This document shows positions 21,566 to 30,423 of a DNA stretch of 64,000 nt, in pieces. Position 1 is the first letter of the stretch. Each line of letters starts with the position of its first letter. The notes below the pieces were generated by a model. It saw nothing but the letters and a program-made list of their open reading frames with translations, did no database searches and was not told where the DNA came from. The DNA comes from Bordetella hinzii LMG 13501. Its GTDB lineage: Bacteria > Pseudomonadota > Gammaproteobacteria > Burkholderiales > Burkholderiaceae_B. The stretch lies in contig NZ_LRUJ01000004.1 in the NCBI RefSeq assembly GCF_001548475.1, positions 162,481 to 226,480 of the forward strand. Direction: 5' to 3'. The position numbers and the translations under genes were made by a program.

Positions 21566-22552
21566 TCAGTCGGCCTGGATACCGGCGTCCGTGATCACCT
21601 TGCCCCATTTTTCGATTTCGCTGCGTTGGAATGCCGAGAATTCCGCCGAACTTCGGCCGTCGGGCGCGACGCCCAGCATCAGCAGTTTGGCGCGCACATC
21701 GGGACTGTTGACGATGGCCGCGATCTCGCGCCCGAGGCGCTCCACCACTGGCGCCGGCGTGCCGGCCGGCGCGAAAATGCCCTGCCAGGACTGCATCTCA
21801 AAGCCCGGCAGGCCCAGCTCGGCCAGCGGCCTGACGCCGGGCAGGTCCGCCAGCGGCTTGGCGGCCGTGACCCCCAGCACCTTGACACGCTTGGAATCGA
21901 TCATCGGCCGCGCGGCGGCAACGGTCTCGAACACCATGTCGATCTGCCCGCCGATCAAGTCCACCATTGCCTGCGAACCGCCTTTGTAGACGATCTGGCG
22001 CAGGCGCGTGTGCGAGATGGACTGAAAGAGCTGGCCCGACAGATGCTGCGACGTTCCCGCCCCGGCCGTGCCGTAGGTCAGGCCGTCCGGATCGGCGCGC
22101 GCGGCGTCGATCACCTGCTGCACGGTATTGAAGGGACTATCGGCCCGCACCACCAGCGCGTTGCTGACCATGCCTACCAGCCCGATGGGCGTGAAGTCCT
22201 TGACCGGGTCGTAGCCCAGCGACTTGATGAAAAACGGATTGACGGCATGCGTGGTGATGGTGCCGCCGACAAGGGTGTAGCCATCGGGTTCGGCGCGCGC
22301 CACCAGCTGCGTCCCCACGATGCCGGAGACCCCAGGTTTGTTTTCCACGACGACGGATTGTCCAAGGCGCGCGCTCAACTGCTCGGCCATCAGGCGCGCC
22401 ACGCCGTCGGACACGCCGCCCGGCGAGAACGGCACGATGTACCGGATATTCTTGCTTGGCCAGGCCGGCGCGCCACTTTGGGCGTGGGCCAAACTGACGC
22501 TCAACCCGATCGCCGCGGCGGCGGCCAGGGTGCGTACGAAGATGCTGCGCAT
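21566..22552 (-). CDS. Bug (TctC-family) periplasmic binding protein
   Basis: 328 residues with a Sec signal peptide ending A-H-A-Q. The Bug hallmarks are I-R-Y-I-V-P-F-S-P-G-G-V-S-D, G-T-A-G-A-G-T-S-Q-H-L-S-G and a C-terminal E-I-E-K-W-G-K-V-I. Such proteins bind carboxylates and are expanded in Bordetella. Many lack cognate TctAB membrane subunits nearby, as here, where none is encoded in the window. The cluster context suggests it senses or delivers the acid degraded by the neighbouring dehydrogenases and aldolase. Confidence 0.9.
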   Translation of the reverse strand: MRSIFVRTLAAAAAIGLSVSLAHAQSGAPAWPSKNIRYIVPFSPGGVSDGVARLMAEQLSARLGQSVVVENKPGVSGIVGTQLVARAEPDGYTLVGGTITTHAVNPFFIKSLGYDPVKDFTPIGLVGMVSNALVVRADSPFNTVQQVIDAARADPDGLTYGTAGAGTSQHLSGQLFQSISHTRLRQIVYKGGSQAMVDLIGGQIDMVFETVAAARPMIDSKRVKVLGVTAAKPLADLPGVRPLAELGLPGFEMQSWQGIFAPAGTPAPVVERLGREIAAIVNSPDVRAKLLMLGVAPDGRSSAEFSAFQRSEIEKWGKVITDAGIQAD

Positions 22553-22650
22553 GCGTTTGTCTCCTGAAATCAATGAGCGCGGTCTGTGCGCGCTTTGTTG
22601 GGAGGGTTCGTAGGAAAATAAGCGGGTCAACTGATAGGAAGTCCGGGCCC

Positions 22651-23664
22651 TCAGGATGCCGGGCGCACGGTCGCGCGCTCGACCAGGGCGCAGGGCACGA
22701 TGATGTCGCGCGGCCGCAGTTCTGCCTGCATCTGTTCACGCAACAGGCCTACCGTGGCGTCCACCATGGGTTCGACCTGCTGGCGCACCGTGGTCAGGCG
22801 ATAAGCGCCCCAGGCGGCCTGCGGGACGTCGTCAAAACCCACCACGGCCACATCCTGCGGCACGCGCAGGCCCAGCTCCTGGCGCAACACATCCAGGGCC
22901 GCGATGGCCATGTGGTCATTGCCGGCAAACAGCGCGTCCGGCGGCGCGCCGGCAAACATCCGCCGTGTCGCGGCCTGCGCCAAGTCGAAGTTGTAATGCC
23001 CCACTTCGCGGCAGGCCACCTCATGGCCAAGTTCATGCAAGGCATCGCGGTAGCCGCGTTCGCGTTCGATGCTGGTGGAAGAATCCTCCAGCCCGGCCAG
23101 GTAGCCAAAGCGCCGGTAGCCGCGCGCCGCCAGCAGACGCGCCACCAATTGCCCGCCCGCATAATTGTCGGACGTCACCGAGCTGCTCGCGTGGCGCGCG
23201 AGCCCGCCCAGGATGGACACCCGGTTGAACTGCACCACGGGCACGCCGACCTCGGCGCAGCTGCGCGCTACATTGGGCGACAGCATGGCGGAGGCCATGA
23301 CGATGCCGTCCACCTGGTACTGCAGAATCTCCGCCAGCACGCCGTCGGCCGCCTCGTCCACCTCGGCGATGAACATCAGCACGTGGTAGCCCTCTTTCTG
23401 CAGCTTTTGCGACAGCCGCTCGATCACCAGCGGATAGAACTGGTTTTCCAGGTAGCTCATCACCAGCGCCACGATGCGGCTGCGGCGGGTGATCAGGCTG
23501 CGGGCCAGCGCATTGGGCCGGTAGCCCAGCTTCTGCGCGGCCGCCAGCACCTTGCGCCGCGTCTCCTCGGAGACGCTGGCGCCAGGGGTGAAGGTGCGGC
23601 TCACCGCCGACTGCGACACCTGCGCCAGATCCGCCACGTCCTGGGCGCGGGGCGCGGTCCTCAT
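22651..23664 (-). CDS. LacI-family transcriptional regulator 2
   Basis: 337 residues from the ATG at 23664, which overlaps the upstream SDR stop (ATGA); an ATG 12 bp earlier is an alternative. The helix-turn-helix is A-Q-D-V-A-D-L-A-Q-V-S-Q-S-A-V-S-R and the hinge P-N-A-L-A-R-S-L, nearly the same recognition residues as LacI protein 1, with an effector domain containing F-A-G-N-D-H-M-A-I. It is encoded inside the operon it probably controls. The matching palindrome TTGCATACGTATGCAA is found before the first gene. Confidence 0.9.
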   Translation of the reverse strand: MRTAPRAQDVADLAQVSQSAVSRTFTPGASVSEETRRKVLAAAQKLGYRPNALARSLITRRSRIVALVMSYLENQFYPLVIERLSQKLQKEGYHVLMFIAEVDEAADGVLAEILQYQVDGIVMASAMLSPNVARSCAEVGVPVVQFNRVSILGGLARHASSSVTSDNYAGGQLVARLLAARGYRRFGYLAGLEDSSTSIERERGYRDALHELGHEVACREVGHYNFDLAQAATRRMFAGAPPDALFAGNDHMAIAALDVLRQELGLRVPQDVAVVGFDDVPQAAWGAYRLTTVRQQVEPMVDATVGLLREQMQAELRPRDIIVPCALVERATVRPAS

Positions 23665-24428
23665 GCCGCGGTCCATCCCGCGTCCAGCATCAGCGCGGAG
23701 CCGGTCATCAGGCTGGAGGCGTCGCTGGCCAGGAACACGATGGCGCCCATGACCTCGTCGAGCCGGCCGACGCGGCCCAGCGCATTACGCGCGCAGATCC
23801 ACTCACGGAAACCGGGCTCCTCCAGCATGCCGGCCGTCATCGGCGTTTCGATAAAAGTCGGGCACACGGTATTGACGCGGATGCCCGCCGCGCCCAGCTC
23901 CCATGCCAGGGCGCGGGTCATGCCTTCCAGCGCATGCTTGCTGGCGCAATACAGCGTGCGGCGCGGGCTGCCCACATGTCCCATCTGCGACGACACATTG
24001 ATGATCGACCCCGGCCGGCCCGCCTTCAGCAGCCGGCGCGCCACCGCCCGGCTGGTATAGAACGCCGCCTTGACATTCAGGTCCAGCACGGCATCGATGT
24101 CGTCGTCGGACTGTTCGACCAAGGGTTTGGGCCGGTTCATGCCGGCATTGTTGACGAGGACGTCAAAAGGCTCGTCATCCAGGACCAGGCGGTCCACCGC
24201 GGCGGAATCCGTGACATCCAGCACCCGCGACGCACAGCCGATGCCCGCGGCGCGCAAGGCCTCGCACACCTGCGCCAGCTCGGGCTCGCGCCGGGCGGCC
24301 ACTGTAACGTGCGCGCCGGCCCGCCCCAGCGCGGCGGCCGCCGCCACACCGATGCCGCCGCTGCCGCCCGTCACCAGGGCGCGGCGGCCCTGCAGGCGGA
24401 AGTCCGGCCCTTGGGGCAGCGCGATCAT
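23661..24428 (-). CDS. short-chain dehydrogenase/reductase (SDR)
   Basis: 255 residues, classical SDR: G-G-S-G-G-I-G cofactor loop, N-N-A-G, catalytic Ser in N-V-S-S-Q and Y-x-x-x-K in Y-C-A-S-K. It ends in the common M-L-D-A-G-W motif. It is coupled by 4-bp overlaps to the HisD-like gene upstream and the LacI gene downstream. With the HisD-like enzyme it probably oxidises a hydroxy acid or polyol stepwise. In sulfopropanediol clusters an HpsN-type HisD enzyme also neighbours SDRs, but nothing here proves that substrate. Confidence 0.88.
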   Translation of the reverse strand: MIALPQGPDFRLQGRRALVTGGSGGIGVAAAAALGRAGAHVTVAARREPELAQVCEALRAAGIGCASRVLDVTDSAAVDRLVLDDEPFDVLVNNAGMNRPKPLVEQSDDDIDAVLDLNVKAAFYTSRAVARRLLKAGRPGSIINVSSQMGHVGSPRRTLYCASKHALEGMTRALAWELGAAGIRVNTVCPTFIETPMTAGMLEEPGFREWICARNALGRVGRLDEVMGAIVFLASDASSLMTGSALMLDAGWTAA

Positions 24429-25744
24429 GCCCGCGCCTCCACCGGCTGGTACCAGGGCAGGTCGGGACGGTTGCCATAGCGCCGCACGCGGATGTTGGCC
24501 TGTTCGCCGTGGCCCGAGAAATTTTCCATATGGCACAGGCGCGAGCAGTACTCGCCCATGGTCGCGCTGGCGGCGTCCGTCAGCACGCGCTGATAGGTGC
24601 AGGTCTTGAGGAACTTGCCCACCCACAGGCCGCCCGTATAGCGGGCGTTGCGGTTGGTGGGCAGCGTGTGATTGGTGCCGATCACCTTGTCGCCGAAGCT
24701 GACGTTGGTGCGCGGCCCCAGGAACAGCGCGCCGTAGTTGGTCATGTTGTCCAGGAAGTAGTCGGGATCGCGCGTCATGACCTGCACATGCTCGAACGCC
24801 AGTTCATCGGCCACCCGCAGCATTTCTTCCAGGCTGTCGCAGACGATGACCTCGCCGCAATCGGCCCAGGCCTTGGCCGCGATGCCCGCCGTGGGCAGGA
24901 TGGACAATTGGCGCTCGACCTCGGCCAGCGTATCGCGGGCCAATTGCTCGCTGTTGGTCAGCAGGACCGCGGGCGAGGTGGGGCCGTGCTCGGCCTGGCC
25001 CAGCAGGTCGACGGCGCACAATTCACCATCCACGCTGTCGTCGGCGATCACCAGCGTCTCGGTGGGTCCGGCAAACAGGTCGATGCCCACCCTGCCGTAC
25101 AACTGACGCTTGGCCTCGGCCACGAACATATTCCCCGGGCCCACCAGCATGTCCACGGGAGCCACGCTGGGCGTGCCCACCGCCATGGCCACCACGGCCT
25201 GCACACCGCCCAGCACCAGGATCTCGTCCGCGCCCGCCATGTCCATGGCGGTCACGATGGCCGGATGCGGCTTGCCCTGGTATGGCGGCGCCGTCGACAC
25301 GATGCGCTTCACGCCCGCCACCTTGGCCGTCAGCACGCTCATGTGTGCCGAGGCCAGCAAGGGATACTTGCCGCCGGGGATGTAGCAGCCCACCGCATTC
25401 ATCGGCACATGCTTGTGTCCCAGGATCACGCCGGGGTAGGTCTCCACCTCCACGTCACGCATCGAATCGCGCTGGATCTGCGCGAAGTTGCGGACTTGGC
25501 TCTGGGCGAAGGCGATGTCCTCGATTTCGCGTGCCGACAACTGCTTGCGGGCCGCCTCGATCTCGGCGCGCGACAGGCGGAAATCCGCCGGGTCCCAATT
25601 GTCGAACTTGCGGCTGTAGTCCCGCACGGCCTCATCGCCGCGCGTTTCGATATCGCGGATGATGTCCTCGACGGTGGCGCGCACCTTGGCATCGTCGTCG
25701 GTCTTGACGGCGGCGGTCCTGCCGCGCTTCAGATAACGGATCAT
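24425..25744 (-). CDS. histidinol-dehydrogenase-family enzyme, catabolic (HpsN-like)
   Basis: 439 residues. HisD fold motifs are intact: [13 protein letters not shown], the zinc-site L-G-Q-A-E-H-G-P, an F-E-H-V-Q segment equivalent to the catalytic Glu-His and F-S-G-H-G-E near the end. Histidine biosynthesis genes are absent nearby. Instead the gene heads an operon with SDR, LacI regulator, Bug protein and HpcH aldolase, so a catabolic dehydrogenase such as the sulfopropanediol dehydrogenase HpsN is the better analogue. The start at 25744 was chosen over the 120-bp longer frame, which overlaps the operator. Confidence 0.82.
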   Translation of the reverse strand: MIRYLKRGRTAAVKTDDDAKVRATVEDIIRDIETRGDEAVRDYSRKFDNWDPADFRLSRAEIEAARKQLSAREIEDIAFAQSQVRNFAQIQRDSMRDVEVETYPGVILGHKHVPMNAVGCYIPGGKYPLLASAHMSVLTAKVAGVKRIVSTAPPYQGKPHPAIVTAMDMAGADEILVLGGVQAVVAMAVGTPSVAPVDMLVGPGNMFVAEAKRQLYGRVGIDLFAGPTETLVIADDSVDGELCAVDLLGQAEHGPTSPAVLLTNSEQLARDTLAEVERQLSILPTAGIAAKAWADCGEVIVCDSLEEMLRVADELAFEHVQVMTRDPDYFLDNMTNYGALFLGPRTNVSFGDKVIGTNHTLPTNRNARYTGGLWVGKFLKTCTYQRVLTDAASATMGEYCSRLCHMENFSGHGEQANIRVRRYGNRPDLPWYQPVEARA

Positions 25745-25801
25745 GGTTTCCTGGCCCTGCAAACGTTGTGGTTTCAACAAAGTGACGCCACTCTCAAAGC
25801 C

Positions 25802-25817
25802 TTGCATACGTATGCAA
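25802..25817. promoter_or_regulatory. LacI-type operator, copy 3 (variant)
   Basis: A perfect 16-bp palindrome TTGCATACGTATGCAA lies 58 bp upstream of the HisD-like gene. It shares TGCAT-N-CG-N-ATGCA with the two sites at 15297 and 20550 but differs at the two N positions. It is probably the site of the operon's own LacI protein. Confidence 0.65.
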
Positions 25818-25834
25818 ATAGGGAGAAACCCTAG
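25814..25834. promoter_or_regulatory. 21-bp conserved intergenic motif, copy 2
   Basis: GCAAAT-N9-ACCCTAG, aligned without gaps to 20643-20663. It overlaps the right arm of the LacI palindrome and lies directly before the broken LysR gene, so it may be that regulator's former binding site. Confidence 0.4.
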
Positions 25835-25839
25835 GACGA

Positions 25840-26528
25840 AACCGCTCTCGCAACTGGAAGACACCGTCGGCGCCTACGCCAGCGGCGTCAGAGGCCAGGT
25901 GCGCATCCTTGCGACAGCGTCGGTCCTGGCCGAATTCCTGGCCGAAGACATCGCCACGTTCCTGCAGATGGAGCCGCATCGCGATATCCGCGTGGACCTG
26001 GAGGAAAGGGTCAGTCAGGACGTGGTGCGCGGGATCAAGGAAGGCGTCGCCAGCCTGGGCATCTGCGGGGACGCGGCCGACTTCCGCGGACTGGCCACCC
26101 GCGCCTACCGCGGCGACCGGCTGGCGGTCATCACCGCCGCGGGACACGCCCTCGCCCAGCGTGACACCTTGCGCTTCGACGAAACGCTGGACTACGAGCA
26201 CGTCAACATGCCGGCGGCAAGCGCCGTCTTGCGGCTATTGCAGGCCGCCGCCAGCCGCAGCGGCAAGGTGCTGCGGCACCGCGTCACGGTAAGCAATTTC
26301 GAGTCGGTCTTCCGCGTGGTGCGCGCCGGCCTGGCGATCAGCGTGGCGCCCCTCGAAATCGCCGCGCCCTATGCCCAGGCGCATGGCCTGCGCGTCCTGC
26401 CCTTGAGCGATCCCTGGAGCGTGCGGCACTTCGCCATCTGCTTCAACCCCGAGCGCGCCCTGGCGCCGGCGGCGTCCTTGCTCCTGGACCACCTGGCGAC
26501 AGTAGGGGCGGCCCCCGCGCCAGCCTAG
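25840..26528 (+). pseudogene. LysR-type regulator lacking its DNA-binding domain
   Basis: From about 25845 the plus strand encodes a LysR linker and effector domain ([35 protein letters not shown]) through a normal C-terminus at 26528. The about 70-residue winged helix that should precede it is missing. The frame instead continues into the LacI operator region without coding character. The gene is truncated at its 5-prime end beside the HisD operon promoter, where a divergent LysR activator would normally sit. Control seems to have passed to the LacI protein. Confidence 0.7.
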
Positions 26529-26670
26529 CCTTATGCCGTGATGTCCGGCGCGGCGGCTTCAGCCGCGGGCTTGCCCTGGTCCATCCCGCGCCATCCGGCC
26601 GGCGCCAGGACCCGCCGCCGTCAGCGGTCAGCCTGCCCGGCCTAAGCCCACCCTCTTCCGCCCCGCGTCG

Positions 26671-29600
26671 CTAGAACGCCCAACGCCAGGCCAGCGTGGC
26701 GCTGTGATCCTGGTTGCCCGAGCCGAATTGGCCGGCGTAGCTCAGCCCGACCGTGGCGCTGCGGCCAACCTTGGCGTCCAGCCCCAGTTCAAGCAGCGCC
26801 GCATCGCGGGCAATGGGAGCTCCCGCCACCGTGAACGCATTACCCGCGTCGAAAGCCAGCCGCGAAGTGGGGTTCACGTCGCCGAAGGCATGGCGCCAGC
26901 CGGCGCCCGCGGTGATCCTGCCCTCGAGCTTGCCGAGCCCCAGCGCCTGGCCGCCGCGCAGGCCCAGTGTGCTGGTGGTGGTTTGGTTGCGCTGGCTGGC
27001 GCCCGACAGCGCCGCGCTGCCGCCGCTTTCCTGGAACGCGCGGCGGCGCAGATCGGCCCAGGCCAGGCCGGCATAGGGTTCCAAGGTGAAGGACGGCCCC
27101 ATGGGCAGCGCATAACCCAATTCGGTGAAGAGCTGGGTGGTGTTGGCGCCGTAATCGGCGCGCAGGGTCTGGTCGAGGCCACCAGCCATGATGCGCCGTT
27201 TGCTATTGATGTCATGCCAGGTGTAGGCCGCGCCCAGCAGCAGGTTGAGCTTGCCGGCCCCGGCCTCGAAGGCCTTGCCGCCATAGACAATGGCGCTGTA
27301 GCTGGAGATATCGGTCTTGTCGTCCAAGCCCTCGGTGCGCAACTTGCTGTCGGTATAGCCCAGCGCGCCGCCCAGGCGCCAGCCGGCGCCGATGGCGCCG
27401 TCCGCGCCGGCGAAGACGCCGCCCGTATGCATGCGCGCCTCCGCCGTGTCGCGGGTCGCGCCCTGCCGCTGCCAATTGCCGACCAGCTCGGCCCAGGCGG
27501 GTTGCGCGCTGGAGGCGGGCAGGACGGACGAGGCCGGCGCCACGTCGCTCGCGCCCACGGCCGCGGTCGGCGCGCCGGCGCGCATGCCGGCGCCGAGATT
27601 GGCGCGCAGGTGCGCAAACGGCAGGCTGCGCGCCTGTCCGCCCAGCCCCTGCAGCGCGCCGATGGCGCTGGCGTGGCTTTCGCCCGAGAGCGCGGAGAAG
27701 AACGACTGGGGTGCGCCGTCGGGCAGACTCAAGGCATGGCCGTACACCTCGTTGCCGGCCGGCATGCTGTCGACGGCGTTGGCGGTGGCCACCGCATTGC
27801 GGCCGCTGACCAGATCAGCGAAGCGGATCGAGCGGGACGGAGGCGTGCCGCCGCTGCCGGGTTCCGACGGGGTCCCCGGGCTACCGGGATCCACGACCTG
27901 CTTGCGGGTCAGCGTGAGGCGAACATCCTGGTCATTCGCCGCATAACTGAGCGAAGGCGTCAGATAGGCGAGATCGGTCGACGTCCCGGCAAAGCGCGTA
28001 CCGTTGAAGGTGCCGTCGGCATGCAGGATGTCGTAGGTCGTGTTCTCGGCGTAGTTCCCCGCCGCGGCGGCGACCTGCACGGTGGCGCCCGTCAGCGTGG
28101 CGCTGCCGGCCACCCGCACACTGCTGGCCGCGCCATCGGATGTGGCGGCGACGTGATAGACGGCGCCCGATTGAAAGGCCAGGTTACCTTGAACGGTCAT
28201 GCGGCCCGTGGACGCGGCGGTGGTGCCCGGCGCCAGGATGGCGCCGGAGGCGATGGTCACCTGGCCCAGCACTCCGGTGCCGGACAGGGTCGCGCCATTC
28301 TCGGCCTGGACCTGGCCGCCGAGCTTGCCATCCACCTGCAGGGCGCCGGCCATCACTTGCGTGGCGCCCGCATAGGCGCTGCTGTCGCCGGTGAGCGCAA
28401 GCGTGCCGGCGCCGAGCTTGGTCGTCGCGCCGGCGCCGGAGATCGCGCCGCCATAGACCGAATCGTCGGCGCGGTCGAAACGCAGGCTGGCGTTGTTGAC
28501 GATATTGCCGCTCAGCGAACCGTGATTGCCGCCATCGCCCACCTGCAAGGTGCCGGCATCGATGACCGTGGTGCCGCCGAAGGGGTTCTCCCCCGCCAGC
28601 ACCAGGGTGCCGCTGCCGGCCTGGCGGAGCTGGCCGGTGCCGCGCAGTGTCCCGTCGAAGCGGACCGCATCACTGCGATTGAAGACCAGCGCGGCGCCCG
28701 CCGCGATGTCCGCATCGCCCGCCAGGCTGCCCGCGTTGGCGCCATCGCCGACCTGCAAGGTGCCGGATTGCACCGAAGTGCCGCCGGTATGGCCGCCGAC
28801 GCCGGTCAGGATGACCGTGCCGGTGCCCGTCAAGGCGAGGCCGCCGCTGCCGGACAGCCTGCCCGCCAGCGTCAGGCCGTTGGCGCCGGTGACCGTCAAT
28901 CCTCCATTGCCGAGCACGAAATCGTTGTCCACCGTGAAGGTCCCGGCGGTGGCGCCGGCGGCGATCGCCCCCCCATTCGCATTGATCTGGCCCGTCCCGA
29001 GCATGCCGCCATCGGCCAGCGTCGCCAGGCCGCCGCTCAAGGTCACGCTGCCGCCGGAAGCCAGGGGCCTGTCCTGCAATATCCAGGAGCCGCTATTGAT
29101 GCGCAGGTTCTGGAAATTGACGTAAGAAAGGCCCGAGATGGAGGTCTCTCCCCCTCCTGTGCCGCTGCCGGTGCCGCTCGACGGCAAGACGTTCTGCAGC
29201 ACCAGCGTGTTGTTGCCGCCGGCACCGCCATCGATCCTGCCGGCAGGCGCGAAGGCCAATCCGGACAGGCCCGCCACCGACAGATCCCCCGACGACGTTC
29301 CCGAGCCGCGCAGCACGGCGGAACCGGAGACGGCGGTGAAGGTGTTGTAGCCGCCCTGGCCCAGCGAGACGCCGCCGACGATGGTCCCGGCGTTGGTGAA
29401 GCTGTGGCCCAGGCCGGGAATGCCGGAGGCCTCGAACGCGACGCGGCCGACGATGGTGCCGCTGCCTTCGTTGACGAATTCCACACTCCCGCCGCCGTAG
29501 ACGGCAATCACCGCCTTGTCCGCCGGCGCCGAGGATCGTCCCGTCACATCGCTGCTGCTTATCATGCCGGCATTGGTGAGATAACTCGTCCCGCCGCTGC

Positions 29601-30165
29601 CGTTCCGCACGACCAGGGCCATGCCGTCGAGCGACGGCAGGCTGGTGCCGCCGCCGACGCCGGCGGTCACGCCCGCGAGCGTCCCCATGGCCTCGTTGGT
29701 CACACGTATGGCGCTGGCCGTGGCGTTGCCGATGAACAGTCCGGTCGAGGCGACCGCATTCGCGCCGAGCGCGTTGGGGTCGATCCTGCCATTGTTGATC
29801 ACGGTCACATTGCTGCCGGTCAGGTTCAGCGCGGTACCGCCCGCGGGGATCGAGACGCCCAGCGACGCCCCGTCAGCGACGTTGACGAGCAGGTTGTTGG
29901 ACGCATCTGTGTAGGACGGCGATGAAGCGTCCGCCGCCAACGAGCATTGGACGCTGACGCCGACGCGGTTACAGGCCGCCTGGGCCTCCGTACCGGTCCA
30001 GGCCAGTCCGAGCGCCAGCGCCACGCCCAGCGCATGGCGGCGCGGCAGCGAACGCATGACGGCGCCGGGCGAAGCTCGCCCCGCGCGCGACTGCGACGCC
30101 AGTTCCGACACCGCCTGCCAGGCGCGCAGGCGGCGATTCCATACCAAACGGTAAACGTGGTTCAA
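26671..30165 (-). CDS. autotransporter (type Va) with ESPR signal
   Basis: About 1164 residues. The start is taken as TTG 30165-30163, because the next codons give N-H-V-Y-R-L-V-W-N and W-Q-A-V-S-E, the extended signal peptide region (ESPR) of large autotransporters, preceded by AGGGGA; the frame upstream has no such character. The hydrophobic core A-L-G-V-A-L-A-L-G-L-A-W and an A-Q-A cleavage site follow. The Gly/Thr-rich passenger of about 780 residues contains passenger-associated transport repeats, including two copies of T-L-Q-V-G-D-G. After a Pro/Gly-rich linker, the last 270-odd residues form the beta-barrel and end in W-R-W-A-F with a terminal Phe. No RGD or protease triad was noticed. 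It is probably an adhesin. Confidence 0.9.
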   Translation of the reverse strand: MNHVYRLVWNRRLRAWQAVSELASQSRAGRASPGAVMRSLPRRHALGVALALGLAWTGTEAQAACNRVGVSVQCSLAADASSPSYTDASNNLLVNVADGASLGVSIPAGGTALNLTGSNVTVINNGRIDPNALGANAVASTGLFIGNATASAIRVTNEAMGTLAGVTAGVGGGTSLPSLDGMALVVRNGSGGTSYLTNAGMISSSDVTGRSSAPADKAVIAVYGGGSVEFVNEGSGTIVGRVAFEASGIPGLGHSFTNAGTIVGGVSLGQGGYNTFTAVSGSAVLRGSGTSSGDLSVAGLSGLAFAPAGRIDGGAGGNNTLVLQNVLPSSGTGSGTGGGETSISGLSYVNFQNLRINSGSWILQDRPLASGGSVTLSGGLATLADGGMLGTGQINANGGAIAAGATAGTFTVDNDFVLGNGGLTVTGANGLTLAGRLSGSGGLALTGTGTVILTGVGGHTGGTSVQSGTLQVGDGANAGSLAGDADIAAGAALVFNRSDAVRFDGTLRGTGQLRQAGSGTLVLAGENPFGGTTVIDAGTLQVGDGGNHGSLSGNIVNNASLRFDRADDSVYGGAISGAGATTKLGAGTLALTGDSSAYAGATQVMAGALQVDGKLGGQVQAENGATLSGTGVLGQVTIASGAILAPGTTAASTGRMTVQGNLAFQSGAVYHVAATSDGAASSVRVAGSATLTGATVQVAAAAGNYAENTTYDILHADGTFNGTRFAGTSTDLAYLTPSLSYAANDQDVRLTLTRKQVVDPGSPGTPSEPGSGGTPPSRSIRFADLVSGRNAVATANAVDSMPAGNEVYGHALSLPDGAPQSFFSALSGESHASAIGALQGLGGQARSLPFAHLRANLGAGMRAGAPTAAVGASDVAPASSVLPASSAQPAWAELVGNWQRQGATRDTAEARMHTGGVFAGADGAIGAGWRLGGALGYTDSKLRTEGLDDKTDISSYSAIVYGGKAFEAGAGKLNLLLGAAYTWHDINSKRRIMAGGLDQTLRADYGANTTQLFTELGYALPMGPSFTLEPYAGLAWADLRRRAFQESGGSAALSGASQRNQTTTSTLGLRGGQALGLGKLEGRITAGAGWRHAFGDVNPTSRLAFDAGNAFTVAGAPIARDAALLELGLDAKVGRSATVGLSYAGQFGSGNQDHSATLAWRWAF

Positions 30166-30423
30166 AGTGCGGTCCCCTGTGCTTGCGATGGCCGCGGCCG
30201 CCCGGTGCGCGAATCGCGGATGCATGCCATCAACGCGGCGCATCCACGGCGGGACGAACCGCTTTTTGTGTGGGCGAAGGCTGCCCGGAGAATTCGCGCA
30301 CCATAGTAGCCGGCTCTCTGGCGGCTGAACCGAAAAGGAAAGGCGCAATCATGGTCAATTCCTGCCCATTGCGGAGATAATGCCGCTTTTGCCGCCAACG
30401 CGGATCTGCACGGAGCGAACTTC

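Noticed and set aside
24425..25744. hisD of histidine biosynthesis
   Set aside because: No other his gene is adjacent, and the operon contains SDR, Bug and aldolase genes, so a catabolic HisD-family enzyme is more plausible.
26529..26670. Possible terminator hairpin between the LysR fragment and the autotransporter
   Set aside because: Only a 5-6 bp stem with a tiny loop and no T-tract; not distinguishable from background in this GC-rich DNA.
26704..29925. 1073-codon plus-strand frame opposite the autotransporter
   Set aside because: Low-complexity shadow of the Gly/Thr-rich passenger; no start signal or domain.
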